The position numbers and the translations under genes are program-made. Positions 23,072 to 31,216 of a stretch of 34,721 bases of DNA are shown here, in pieces. Within the stretch, counting starts at the first letter, position 1; every line of letters begins with the position of its first letter. The DNA is taken from contig CAMLJW010000002.1 of NCBI GenBank assembly GCA_946480485.1, positions 1 to 34,721 on the forward strand, in the 5' to 3' direction. This DNA comes from an uncultured Streptomyces sp. (GTDB lineage Bacteria; Actinomycetota; Actinomycetes; Streptomycetales; Streptomycetaceae). The notes beneath the pieces were generated by a model that saw only the letters and a list, made by a program, of their open reading frames with translations, did no database searches and was not told where the DNA came from.

Positions 23072-24370
23072 ATGAGTCGGCAGAAGAGGGTGACGACCAG
23101 CCTCGCGGGCAGCGTGAGTAGGGAGATCAGCGCCTGGCTCGCCCCCGTCGACGCGGAGCTGGAGCGCCGCTACCCCGGCGACGGCGGCACCCGCCAGCCC
23201 GTCCACACCGTCTACGTACCCGGCGACGCCTTCGCCGCCGACACCATCCGCTCCTGGGGTGACCAAGCTCTTGCCGCCCTCGGCCAACACGCCCCGGACG
23301 CCGCCTCCTTCGCCGCTGTCCTCGGCCTCGCCGATGAGCTCGCCGGACCCGTCTACGACCGCGTGCGCGCCAAGTTGGAGCGGGAGCCGATCGAAGACCT
23401 TCGTGTCGACTTCGAGGACGGCTACGGCGCACGTCCCGACGCCGAGGAGGACGAGACCGCCGTGAGGGCCGCCCGGCTGATCGCGGCGGCGTACGAGAAC
23501 GGGACGGCGGCCCCGTACATGGGCATCCGCATGAAGTGCATGGAGGCCCCCGTGCGCGACCGGGGCATCCGTACGCTCGACATCTTCCTGACCGGTTTGA
23601 TGGAGGCCGCCGGACTGCCCGACGGCCTGGTGCTCACCCTGCCCAAGGTGACGTACCCGGAACAGGTCACGGCCATGGTGCGGCTGCTGGAGGCGTTCGA
23701 GAAGGCGCACGGTCTGAAGCCGGGGCGGATCGGCTTCGAGATCCAGATCGAGACCAGCCAGGCCATCCTCGCCACCGACGGCACCGCGGCCGTCGCCCGG
23801 ATGATCCAGGCCGCCGAGGGCCGCGCCACCGGACTGCACTACGGCACCTTCGACTACAGCGCCTGCCTCGGGGTCAGCGCCGCCCACCAGGCCGGCGACC
23901 ACCCGGCCGCCGACCACGCCAAGGCCATCATGCAGGTCGCGGCCGCGGGCACCGGCGTGCGTGTCTCGGACGGCTCCACCAACGTCCTGCCCGTCGGCCC
24001 GACCCCGAAGGTCCACGACGCCTGGCGGCTGCACTACGGCCTCACCCGCCGCGCCCTCGCCCGCGCCTACTACCAGGGCTGGGACATGCACCCGGGGCAC
24101 ATTCCGACCCGGTACGCGGCCGTGTTCGCGTTCTACCGCGAGGGCTTCGAGCAGGCCGCGGCGCGCCTCACCCGGTACGTGGGCCGCACGGGCGGCGATG
24201 TGAGGGACGAGCCCGCGACCGTCAAGGCGCTCAGCGGCTACCTGCTGCGCGGCCTGGACTGCGGGGCCCTCGACATCGCGGAAGTGGCCCATGCGACGGG
24301 CTTGACCCGCGCCGATCTGGAGGGCTTCGCGACGCCCAGGCGGGGCGGCCTGACGGTCTCCGCCGGGTAG
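23072..24370 (+). CDS. DUF6986-like aldolase/citrate-lyase-superfamily protein
   Basis: The 432-residue protein looks like a member of the HpcH/HpaI aldolase/citrate lyase beta barrel group, in the Streptomyces family I know as DUF6986. EDLRVDFEDGYGARPDAEED carries the acidic metal-binding pattern. MGIRMKCMEAPVRDRGIRTL, LVLTLPKVTYPEQVTAMVRL and GFEIQIETSQAILA are the barrel strands that hold substrate and metal. YGTFDYSACLGV and YYQGWDMHPGHIPTRYAAVF resemble malate-synthase/citryl-CoA lyase loops. The reaction is unknown; aldol-type cleavage or formation of a CoA or 2-oxo-acid is plausible. ATG 23072 has AAGGAAG six bases upstream. It ends convergently with the lacI gene, 14 bases apart. Confidence 0.85.
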   Translation: MSRQKRVTTSLAGSVSREISAWLAPVDAELERRYPGDGGTRQPVHTVYVPGDAFAADTIRSWGDQALAALGQHAPDAASFAAVLGLADELAGPVYDRVRAKLEREPIEDLRVDFEDGYGARPDAEEDETAVRAARLIAAAYENGTAAPYMGIRMKCMEAPVRDRGIRTLDIFLTGLMEAAGLPDGLVLTLPKVTYPEQVTAMVRLLEAFEKAHGLKPGRIGFEIQIETSQAILATDGTAAVARMIQAAEGRATGLHYGTFDYSACLGVSAAHQAGDHPAADHAKAIMQVAAAGTGVRVSDGSTNVLPVGPTPKVHDAWRLHYGLTRRALARAYYQGWDMHPGHIPTRYAAVFAFYREGFEQAAARLTRYVGRTGGDVRDEPATVKALSGYLLRGLDCGALDIAEVAHATGLTRADLEGFATPRRGGLTVSAG

Positions 24371-24384
24371 CGGTGCGCCATGGG

Positions 24385-25422
24385 TCAGTCCGCGGGTGGC
24401 AGTTCGCCCGAGCCACGGGTGATCAGCCTGGTCGGGAGTTCGATGCGCTCCGGGAGGGCGAGGGTGCCGTCGAGGCGGCGGAAGAGGCGTTCGGCGGCCG
24501 TGCGGCCGAGCCGGGCAGCGTTCTGGGCGACGACGGTTACGCCGGGCTGGAGGAGGTCGGCGAGTTCGATGTCGTCGAAACCGACGAGGGCGACGGGGCG
24601 GGTGTGCTCGGCCAAAACGCGGACCACCGTGACGGTCACACGGTTGTTGCCCGTGAAGATCGCGGTGACGGGGGAGGGGCCCGACAGCATGGTCTCGGCG
24701 GCCCTGCGGACCCGCTGCGGATCGGTGACACCCAGGGACATGAGGGCCTCCTCGACGGAGACGCCCCCTTCCTCCATGGCGGTGCGATAGCCGCGCAGCC
24801 GCTCGGCGGCGGTGTGGATGCGGGGCATGTCGCCGATGAACCCGATACGGCGGTGACCGTGGGCGATGAGATGGGCGACGCCGTCGCGCGCACCGCCGAA
24901 GTTGTCGGACAGGACGACGTCCGCGTCGATCTGTCCCGCGGGACGGTCCACGAAAACCGTGGCGACGCCCGCCTTTATCTCCGGCTCCAGATAGCGGTGG
25001 TCGTCGCCGGCCGGAATCAGGACGAGCCCGTCCACACGGCGCGCGCACAGCGCGAGCGCCAGCTCCTGCTCGCGGTCCGGGTCCTCGGCGCTGGAGCCGT
25101 TGATCAGCAGGGCGCCGTGGGCGCGGGCCACCTCCTCGATCGCGCGGCTGAGCGGCCCGTAGAAGGGGTCGGCGAGGTCCTCCAGGACGAGGCCGATGCT
25201 CGCGGTACGGCCCTTGCGCAGCACCCGCGCGCTGTCGTTGCGGCGGAAGCCCAGTGCCTCGATCGCCTCCTGCACCCGGCGCTCGGTTTCCGGGGTGACG
25301 CCTGGCTCGCCGTTGACTACACGCGACACCGTCTTGAGGCCGACTCCGGCATGCGCCGCGACGTCCTTCATGGTGGGACGGATGCCGTATCGGTGGTCGG
25401 TTCGGTGGGCGGGCTGTGCCAC
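24385..25422 (-). CDS. LacI-family transcriptional repressor
   Basis: The 345-residue protein has a LacI helix-turn-helix and hinge at about residues 17-62 (TMKDVAAHAGVGLKTVSRVV, then NGEPGVTPETERRVQEAIEA) and the periplasmic-binding-type ligand domain after it (IGLVLEDLADPFYGPLSRAI, VDGLVLIPAGDDHRYLEPEI, GFDDIELADLLQPGVTVVAQ). Effector unknown, probably a sugar, because a ROK sugar kinase diverges from it. GTG 25422 is taken as start, though the ribosome site is weak; ATG in TMKDV (about residue 18) is an alternative. A perfect palindrome GACAACGTTGTC sits 94 bases upstream in the divergent region. Confidence 0.93.
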   Translation of the reverse strand: MAQPAHRTDHRYGIRPTMKDVAAHAGVGLKTVSRVVNGEPGVTPETERRVQEAIEALGFRRNDSARVLRKGRTASIGLVLEDLADPFYGPLSRAIEEVARAHGALLINGSSAEDPDREQELALALCARRVDGLVLIPAGDDHRYLEPEIKAGVATVFVDRPAGQIDADVVLSDNFGGARDGVAHLIAHGHRRIGFIGDMPRIHTAAERLRGYRTAMEEGGVSVEEALMSLGVTDPQRVRRAAETMLSGPSPVTAIFTGNNRVTVTVVRVLAEHTRPVALVGFDDIELADLLQPGVTVVAQNAARLGRTAAERLFRRLDGTLALPERIELPTRLITRGSGELPPAD

Positions 25423-25515
25423 GGTGCGCTGTCCTGTCCTGTGGTCAACGGGGCTACGTCGGTGCTGAGGTGCTCACTGGTGCTTACTCGGATGTGGCGT
25501 CGAGCATAGAGGCTG

Positions 25516-25527
25516 GACAACGTTGTC
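25516..25527. promoter_or_regulatory. LacI-type operator overlapping a -35 box
   Basis: GACAACGTTGTC, a perfect 12-bp palindrome of the LacI/GalR CG-centred type. On the minus strand it merges with TTGACA, and TATGCT lies 15 bases further on, so it would block the lacI promoter. It also lies upstream of the divergent ROK gene. Confidence 0.7.
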
Positions 25528-25701
25528 AAGTGCCGGAAGACTGTCCCTCGCATTCTCCGGCCTGCCCTGCTTCGGGGGCCAGTCGTGCTGCCTGTTCGTC
25601 CGGCCGGGGGCCCGGGACCACTCCCGGAAGGATTCCCGGGCACCCCGGAAAACTCCGGGGACACCCCGCGGAAAGACACAGCACCGGGAGATCAGACACT
25701 G

Positions 25702-26655
25702 ATGCACACCGACCTCGTGGCCGCGCTCGACATCGGCGGCACCAAGATCGCCGGAGCTCTGGTGGACGGCCACGGCCACATCCTGGTGCGTGCGCAGCGC
25801 GCGACGCCCACGCGGCAGGACGGCGACACCGTGATGCGGGCCGTCGAAGCCGTGCTCGGCGAGCTGACGGTCTCGCCGCTGTGGAGCCGCGCCACGGCGC
25901 TCGGCATCGGCAGCGCGGGCCCGGTGGACGCCTCGGCGGGCACCGTGAGCCCGGTGAACGTCCCCGGCTGGCGCGACTATCCGCTGGTCGAGCGAGTCCG
26001 TGCCACCACAGCCGGGCTGCCCGTGGAGCTGATCGGCGACGGTGTGGCCATCACGGCGGCCGAGCACTGGCAGGGTGCGGCCCGGGGGCACGACAACGCG
26101 CTGTGCATGGTCGTGTCGACGGGTGTCGGCGGCGGTCTGGTCCTGGGCGGCCGGCTGCACCCTGGGCCCACGGGCAACGCCGGCCACATCGGTCACATCA
26201 GTGTGGATCTTGACGGCGACCTCTGCCCGTGCGGGTCGCGAGGCTGTGTCGAGCGCATCGCGAGTGGTCCCAACATCGCGCGCCGCGCCATCGAGCGCGG
26301 CTGGCAGCCCGGTCCCGACGGCGACACCTCGGCCGCCGCGGTGGCTGCCGCCGCCCGCGCCGGTGACCCCGTCGCGATCGCCTCCTTCGAGCGGGCCGCC
26401 CAGGCCCTGGCGGCCGGCATCGCGGCGACCGCGACCCTGGCGGAGATCGACATCGCGGTGATCGGTGGGGGAGTGGGCAAGGCGGGCGACATCCTGTTCA
26501 CACCCCTGCGCGTGGCCCTGCGCGACTATGCGACCCTCTCGTTCGTCCAGCGCCTCACTGTGAAGCCCGCGCAGATGGGGACGGACGCGGGTCTGGTCGG
26601 CGCGGCGGCCGCCGCGCTCACCCGCAGGCCGAGCGCGACGGCGGCGGGAGTCTGA
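25702..26655 (+). CDS. ROK-family sugar kinase
   Basis: The 317-residue protein has the ROK ATP-binding DIGGTK at residues 10-15 and the catalytic aspartate in ELIGDGVAITAAEHWQGA (Asp113). MVVSTGVGGGLVLGG holds the phosphate loop, GHIGHISVD (161-169) supplies the zinc histidine, and CPCGSRGCVE (175-184) is the ROK zinc signature with three cysteines. It phosphorylates a hexose such as glucose or an amino sugar at the 6-hydroxyl. The Asn common before the catalytic Asp is Gly here. ATG 25702 has GGGAG 11 bases upstream. It is divergent from a LacI repressor with a shared operator, and its expression is probably sugar-inducible. Confidence 0.93.
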   Translation: MHTDLVAALDIGGTKIAGALVDGHGHILVRAQRATPTRQDGDTVMRAVEAVLGELTVSPLWSRATALGIGSAGPVDASAGTVSPVNVPGWRDYPLVERVRATTAGLPVELIGDGVAITAAEHWQGAARGHDNALCMVVSTGVGGGLVLGGRLHPGPTGNAGHIGHISVDLDGDLCPCGSRGCVERIASGPNIARRAIERGWQPGPDGDTSAAAVAAAARAGDPVAIASFERAAQALAAGIAATATLAEIDIAVIGGGVGKAGDILFTPLRVALRDYATLSFVQRLTVKPAQMGTDAGLVGAAAAALTRRPSATAAGV

Positions 26656-26810
26656 CGACGGGGGGCAGAGGGGCGCAGGGGTGCAGGGCACAGGGACGCA
26701 GAGGGCCGGCCGTGACGTGTGTGCCGTTGAGTAGTCCGGCAACGAACGTCGACGCCCTGGCCCGGTAGAGGAACGGACCACCATCGGCCCCGCCGCGGCC
26801 ACGTCCCCGT

Positions 26811-26835
26811 AAGCCCGGCCCTCCAGGCCGGGCTT
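26811..26835 (+). terminator. strong hairpin after the ROK gene
   Basis: AAGCCCGGCC (26811-26820), loop CTCCA, GGCCGGGCTT (26826-26835): perfect 10-bp arms 156 bases after the ROK stop. The shape also resembles right-end hairpins of IS200/IS605 elements. No transposase was recognised around it. Confidence 0.65.
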
Positions 26836-26966
26836 CCGCTCGTGTCCCGCGGCGGCTCGCCCGAGCAGGGCCGCCACCGTGCGCCGAAGGCGCCCTCATC
26901 AGTGCCTGGTTTCCGTGGCAGGGTGGAGGGGGCAAGCCTCAGGGGGCCAACAGAAGAGGGGGAACC

Positions 26967-28007
26967 GTGATCGTCTGGATCAACGGTGCGTTCGGTGCGG
27001 GGAAGACCACCACCGCACGGGAACTGATCGACCTGATCCCGAACAGCACACTCTTCGACCCCGAGCTCATCGGAGCCGGGCTGACGCATCTGCTGCCGCC
27101 CAAGCACCTCTCCGAGGTCGGCGACTTCCAGGACCTGGCGGTCTGGCGCCGGCTCGTGGTCGACACCGCGGCCGCGCTGCTCGCGGAACTCGAGGGCGTC
27201 CTGGTGGTTCCCATGACCCTGCTGCGCCAGGACTACCGCGACGAGATCTTCGGCGGACTCGCCGCACGCAGGATTCCGGTACGCCATGTACTCCTCGCCC
27301 CGGCGGAAACGATCCTGCGGGAGCGAATAGCCGGCCGCGAGGCGCCGCCCGACCTGACCGACGGGCAGACAGGGGTACGCCAGTGGTCGTACGACCACAT
27401 CGAGCCCTACCGCGCCGCCCTGGCCGACTGGCTCACCGCCGACGCCCACCCCGTCGACACAAGCGCCCTCACGCCGTACGAGGCCGCCGAGCGCGTCGCC
27501 GACGCCGTGCGCACCGACGCCGTCCCCGTCTGCGACATCGTGCAGACCCCTGAGCCCACCGCGGAGACCGTCGCCTCCGGGGTGCTCCTCTTCGACGAAC
27601 AGAACCGGGTGCTCCTCGTCGACCCGACGTACAAGGCCGGTTGGGAGTTCCCCGGCGGCGTCGTGGAACGCGGCGAGGCACCCGCGCGCGCCGGCATGCG
27701 CGAGGTCGCCGAGGAGACCGGCATCCAACTCGACGACGTACCAAGCCTGTTGGTCGTCGACTGGGAACCGCCCGCGCCTCCCGGCCACGGCGGGCTGCGC
27801 CTGCTCTTCGACGGCGGACGGCTCGACGGCGGCAAGGCCCGGCAGATGCTGCTGCCGGGCCCCGAACTGCGGGACTGGCGCTTCGTCACCGAGGAGGAGG
27901 CGGCCGCCCTGCTGCCATCCGTCCGCTACGAGCGGCTGCGCTGGGCGCTGCGCGCACGGGAACGGGGGGCCGCGCTGTACCTGGAGGCCGGGGTTCCCGT
28001 GGGATAG
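26967..28007 (+). CDS. P-loop kinase fused to Nudix hydrolase
   Basis: The 346-residue protein has two domains. The N-terminal half starts MIVWINGAFGAGKTTTAREL with Walker A GAFGAGKTT at 7-15, followed by a nucleoside/shikimate-kinase-like layout (LFDPELIGAGL, VPMTLLRQDYRDEIF, RERIAGREA). The C-terminal half is a Nudix hydrolase: ASGVLLFDEQNRVLLVDPTY leads into the Nudix box G-x5-E-x7-REVAEETGI at 230-253. A kinase plus Nudix fusion suggests a nucleotide or antibiotic-related phosphoryl/pyrophosphate chemistry. The substrates are unknown. GTG 26967 is chosen: GAGGGGG is four bases upstream and the Walker strand starts at once. Its 3' end overlaps a convergent small gene by about 120 bases. 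Confidence 0.9.
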   Translation: MIVWINGAFGAGKTTTARELIDLIPNSTLFDPELIGAGLTHLLPPKHLSEVGDFQDLAVWRRLVVDTAAALLAELEGVLVVPMTLLRQDYRDEIFGGLAARRIPVRHVLLAPAETILRERIAGREAPPDLTDGQTGVRQWSYDHIEPYRAALADWLTADAHPVDTSALTPYEAAERVADAVRTDAVPVCDIVQTPEPTAETVASGVLLFDEQNRVLLVDPTYKAGWEFPGGVVERGEAPARAGMREVAEETGIQLDDVPSLLVVDWEPPAPPGHGGLRLLFDGGRLDGGKARQMLLPGPELRDWRFVTEEEAAALLPSVRYERLRWALRARERGAALYLEAGVPVG

Positions 28008-28236
28008 GCGCCCAGGCCTCAACCGCGAGGCGCTCCAGTTCCTCGGGCGACGCGCTCTCGTTCACGGCGTGGATCCGCGCCTCCGGCTCGCTCAGGCCGA
28101 TCAGGAGGAGCTCCGCCCGCGGGTAGAGGGACGCGAGGGTGTCGCACAGCTGGATGGAGCCGCCCTGCCCCGCGTACTGCATCTCCGCCCCGTCGTACGC
28201 GACGCTCATCGCCTCGGCATCGCCGCGTACGCGCAT
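27886..28236 (-). CDS. conserved-looking hypothetical protein, 116 aa, overlapping the Nudix gene
   Basis: The minus strand reads MRVRGDAEAMSVAYDGAEMQ, then YAGQGGSIQLCDTLASLYPR and IGLSEPEARIHAVNESASPE, ending a compact alpha/beta-like domain at LERLAVEAW. After that the frame runs into a proline/arginine/alanine-rich tail as it crosses into the convergent Nudix gene, and stops at 27886. The natural end is probably near 28010, so the extra ~40 residues look like read-through into the neighbour after loss of a stop. ATG 28236 has GGGAG 12 bases upstream; ATG 28209 is an alternative. Function unknown. The promoter region is shared with the divergent reductase gene at 28332. Confidence 0.6.
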   Translation of the reverse strand: MRVRGDAEAMSVAYDGAEMQYAGQGGSIQLCDTLASLYPRAELLLIGLSEPEARIHAVNESASPEELERLAVEAWAPIPREPRPPGTARPPVPVRAAPSAAARSGRMAAGRPPPPR

Positions 28237-28331
28237 ACGCTGCCGATGCTCCCACGCGGTCTTCGCGGAAGCCCGCCGTAGGATGCGTGAGGAAAGTGCG
28301 GCAGGCGGCTGGATCGGAGCAGCAGACCATC

Positions 28332-29534
28332 GTGAGCAGCGAGAATTCTTCGGGTGACGCACAGCGGGTATGGGACGTCGTCGTGGTCGGTGCGGGGCCC
28401 GCGGGTGCCTCGGCGGCCTATGCGGCAGCGGTCGCGAGGCGCCGCGTCCTGGTGCTGGAGAAGGCGGAGCTGCCCCGCTACAAGACGTGTGGCGGCGGCA
28501 TCATCGGCCCCTCGCGCGACGCTCTGCCGCCCGGTTTCGAGTTGCCGCTGCGGGATCGGGTGCACGCGGTCACGTTCTCGCTGGACGGCAGGTTCACCCG
28601 CACCCGCCGCTCCCGGAAGATGCTCTTCGGGCTTATCAACCGGTCCGAGTTCGACCAGCAGCTCGTGGAGCACGCGCAGAAGGCGGGCGCCGAGCTGCGT
28701 ACCGGCGTCACGGTCTCGCGGGTGGAACAGCACGGATCCGCCGTACCGGACCGGCGCACCGTGGCCGTCGTACTGCAGGACGGCGAGACCGTGCTGGCGC
28801 GGGCCGTGGTGGGCGCGGACGGCAGTGCCGGCCGGATAGGAGCGCATGTCGGGGTCAAGCTCGAACAGGTCGACCTGGGTCTGGAGGCGGAGATCCCCGT
28901 CCCGGAGACCGTCGCCGAGGACTGGCAGGGGCGGGTGCTCATCGACTGGGGCCCCATGCCCGGCAGTTACGGGTGGGTGTTCCCCAAGGGCGACACGCTC
29001 ACCGTGGGCGTGATCTCGGCGCGTGGTGAAGGAGCCGCCACCAAGCGGTATCTGATCGACTTCATCGCGCGGCTCGGGCTCGCGGGCTTCGAGCCGAGCA
29101 TCTCGTCGGGGCATCTGACGCGCTGCCGCGCCGACGACTCGCCGCTGTCGCGCGGGCGGGTGCTGGTGTGCGGGGACGCGGCGGGGCTGCTCGAGCCGTG
29201 GACCCGCGAGGGCATCTCCTTCGCCCTGCGGTCGGGGCGGCTCGCGGGGGAGTGGGCGGTACGGATCGCCGAGGCGCATGATGCCGTGGACAGCCGGCGC
29301 CAGGCCCTGAACTACGCCTTCGCCGTCAAGGCGGGGCTGGGCGTCGAGATGAGCGTGGGCAAGCGGCTGCTGACGGTCTTCGAACACCGCCCCGGCCTCT
29401 TCCACGCGGCCATCACCGGGTTCCGGCCCGCGTGGAAGGCCTTCACCGGCATAACCCGCGGCTCCACGTCACTCGGCGAGATGGTCCGCACCCACCCGAT
29501 GGCCGGGCGCGCCCTGACGGCGCTCGACCGGTAG
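28332..29534 (+). CDS. geranylgeranyl reductase family flavoprotein (FAD-dependent)
   Basis: The 400-residue protein has an N-terminal FAD-binding GAGPAG at residues 20-25 with VVVVGAGPAGASAAYAAAVA. LPRYKTCGGGI (47-57) is the geranylgeranyl reductase family hallmark. VVGADGSAGRIGAHVGVK and VLVCGDAAGLLEPWTREGIS carry the second FAD-contact motifs. Related enzymes reduce isoprenoid double bonds, for example of menaquinone or polyprenyl lipids, or hydroxylate substrates. GTG 28332 is chosen because the conserved VWDVVVVG follows after 12 residues; GGAG is 12 bases upstream, somewhat far. An upstream GTG 28287 would add 15 residues. Convergent or divergent neighbours give no pathway clue. Confidence 0.9.
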   Translation: MSSENSSGDAQRVWDVVVVGAGPAGASAAYAAAVARRRVLVLEKAELPRYKTCGGGIIGPSRDALPPGFELPLRDRVHAVTFSLDGRFTRTRRSRKMLFGLINRSEFDQQLVEHAQKAGAELRTGVTVSRVEQHGSAVPDRRTVAVVLQDGETVLARAVVGADGSAGRIGAHVGVKLEQVDLGLEAEIPVPETVAEDWQGRVLIDWGPMPGSYGWVFPKGDTLTVGVISARGEGAATKRYLIDFIARLGLAGFEPSISSGHLTRCRADDSPLSRGRVLVCGDAAGLLEPWTREGISFALRSGRLAGEWAVRIAEAHDAVDSRRQALNYAFAVKAGLGVEMSVGKRLLTVFEHRPGLFHAAITGFRPAWKAFTGITRGSTSLGEMVRTHPMAGRALTALDR

Positions 29535-30080
29535 CCGGGCCGGGTCCCAGCGGCCTGGCTGGGGCTGCGCTTGAGCTGGGGGCGGGTCTTGAGCCGGGCC
29601 GGGTGGGGCCTTCGGGGTGCGGGCTGCATCACGGCGGACTCCTGGACGGTCTGAAACCCGGAGAGGCGCTGACCGCCCGAAGCCGCACGGGGCGGGCGCA
29701 GACCGCCTGAGGCCGGTGGCGCGGGGAGTGCGGCCGGCCGGGACGCTGACGGCCCGAGGCCGGTGGAGACCCTGACCGTCTGACGCAGGGCACCTGCGCT
29801 GATCGCTTGTCCCAAGCATGCTCTGCCACTACGGGGGAACCCGGCGACCCATGCCAACAACACTCCGGGCACTGAGTGGGCGGCGACGGCGCCCACTGCC
29901 TGCCGGACCGGCCCACGCCTGGGACGCGGGGCAGGCTCGGAAGATTCATTGCCCCCATGGGCCGCGGCCCTCGCTCTCCGTGAGTCACCCGGATGTCCTA
30001 CACCACGGGGCCTCCACGGCTCCCGCGACGCACGCTGATCGGGGGCACCGACGGCGTTCCGGGTCCCTCGGGGATCCGGA

Positions 30081-30160
30081 ACCAGACGGAACCAGACGGA
30101 ACCAGACGGAACCGGATGCAACCGGATGGAACGAGACGTGAGCGAGATGAAACGAGAGCA
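30081..30160. repeat. eight in-register decamer repeats upstream of the epimerase gene
   Basis: Successive 10-mers are ACCAGACGGA three times, then ACCGGATGCA, ACCGGATGGA, ACGAGACGTG, AGCGAGATGA and AACGAGAGCA. Consensus about ACCrGAyGgA, exactly one helical turn per unit. The array ends 41 bases before ATG 30202, so it lies in the leader or promoter. Confidence 0.85.
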
Positions 30161-30170
30161 GGGAGCCCGA

Positions 30171-30187
30171 TACGCAGTCGCTGCGTA
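30171..30187. promoter_or_regulatory. small perfect hairpin before the epimerase ribosome site
   Basis: TACGCAG (30171-30177), TCG loop, CTGCGTA (30181-30187). AGGAG follows three bases later at 30191-30195. It could be an operator or a translational control hairpin. Confidence 0.5.
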
Positions 30188-30201
30188 CTGAGGAGAACGA
30201 A

Positions 30202-31185
30202 ATGAGCACCGCTTTCGCACGCAACTGGGAACACGCCGTCGTCACCGGTGGCGCGGGTTTCGTCGGTTCCCACCTGTGCACCGTCCTGCTGGACTCGGGC
30301 ACCGCCGTCACCTGTGTGGACGACTTCAGCACCGGCCGGCCGGAGAACGTGTCCCACCTGCTCGACCGCCCTGGATTCACCCTGGTGCGGGCCGACGTCG
30401 CCGAGGGATTCGCCGCCGGGCGGCCGCCGGACCTCGTACTGCATTTCGCGTCCCCTGCGTCCCCGGCCGACTATCTGCGGCTGCCCCTGCACACGATGGA
30501 GACCGGCAGCCTCGGCACGCGCAACGCTCTGGAACTCGCTCATGGCTCCGGCGCCCGCTTCCTTCTCGCCTCGACCTCGGAGGTCTACGGAGACCCGCAG
30601 CAGAACCCGCAGGACGAGCGGTACTGGGGTCATGTGAACCCGGTCGGACCGCGGAGCGTGTACGACGAGGCCAAGCGGTTCGGTGAGGCGCTGACCACCG
30701 CCCACGGCGCGGCAAAGGGGACCGACACCGGCATCGTGCGGCTGTTCAACACCTATGGCCCGCGGATGCGTGGCCACGACGGCCGTGCCGTTCCGACCTT
30801 CGTCCGGCAGGCGCTGGCGGGTGAACCCCTCACCGTCACCGGCGACGGCAGGCAGACCCGGTCGCTGTGCTACGTCGACGACACCGTGCGCGGCATCCTC
30901 GCGGCGGCGGGGCACGGTATGCGCGGCCCGGTCAACATCGGCAATGCCGTCGAGATCACCATGCTCGAACTGGCGCGCCTCGTCATCGAACTCACCGGAT
31001 CCCCATCGGAGATCCGCTTCGTCGAACGGCCTACGGACGACCCCGCCGTGCGCTGCCCTGACATCGCACTGGCCCGCGACAAGCTCGGATGGGAACCGCT
31101 GGTGGCCGCCGAAGAAGGCCTGCGCCGCACGATCGACTGGTTCCGTGCCACACCGGACGGCGGACTGCCCGCCGCCGATCGCTGA
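30202..31185 (+). CDS. NAD-dependent epimerase/dehydratase, UDP-glucuronate decarboxylase (UDP-xylose synthase)-like
   Basis: The 327-residue protein is an extended SDR. TGGAGFVGSH at 15-24 binds NAD. STSEVYGDPQQNPQDERYWG at 124-143 is the UXS-type motif with Glu127. PRSVYDEAKRFGEAL has catalytic Tyr154 and Lys158. RLFNTYGPRM and VTGDGRQTRSLCYVDD complete the nucleotide-sugar site. The STSEVYGDP and PVGPRSVYDEAK pattern matches UDP-glucuronate decarboxylases, which make UDP-xylose, more than 4-epimerases. ATG 30202 follows AGGAG at six bases. It heads the cluster with carbamoyltransferase, GT2 and HAD genes, so it probably supplies a nucleotide sugar for a surface or secreted glycan. Confidence 0.9.
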   Translation: MSTAFARNWEHAVVTGGAGFVGSHLCTVLLDSGTAVTCVDDFSTGRPENVSHLLDRPGFTLVRADVAEGFAAGRPPDLVLHFASPASPADYLRLPLHTMETGSLGTRNALELAHGSGARFLLASTSEVYGDPQQNPQDERYWGHVNPVGPRSVYDEAKRFGEALTTAHGAAKGTDTGIVRLFNTYGPRMRGHDGRAVPTFVRQALAGEPLTVTGDGRQTRSLCYVDDTVRGILAAAGHGMRGPVNIGNAVEITMLELARLVIELTGSPSEIRFVERPTDDPAVRCPDIALARDKLGWEPLVAAEEGLRRTIDWFRATPDGGLPAADR

Positions 31186-31216
31186 CCGGTGATCCGGCGC
31201 GAGCGACTGCCCTCAC

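Larger units (their letters stand above)
29535..30201. other. 667-base non-coding stretch with degenerate ~30-nt repeats
   Basis: No ORF here shows a recognisable protein or ribosome site. Between 29668 and 29810, variants of GCTGACCGCCCGAAGCCG recur at about 29668, 29698, 29742, 29772 and 29797, giving a loose 26-44-base spacing. The 3' part holds the decamer array (30081-30160) and a hairpin (30171-30187) just before the epimerase gene. The stretch should also hold the terminator of the geranylgeranyl reductase gene and the promoter of the glycan cluster, neither of which is clear. Confidence 0.5.
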
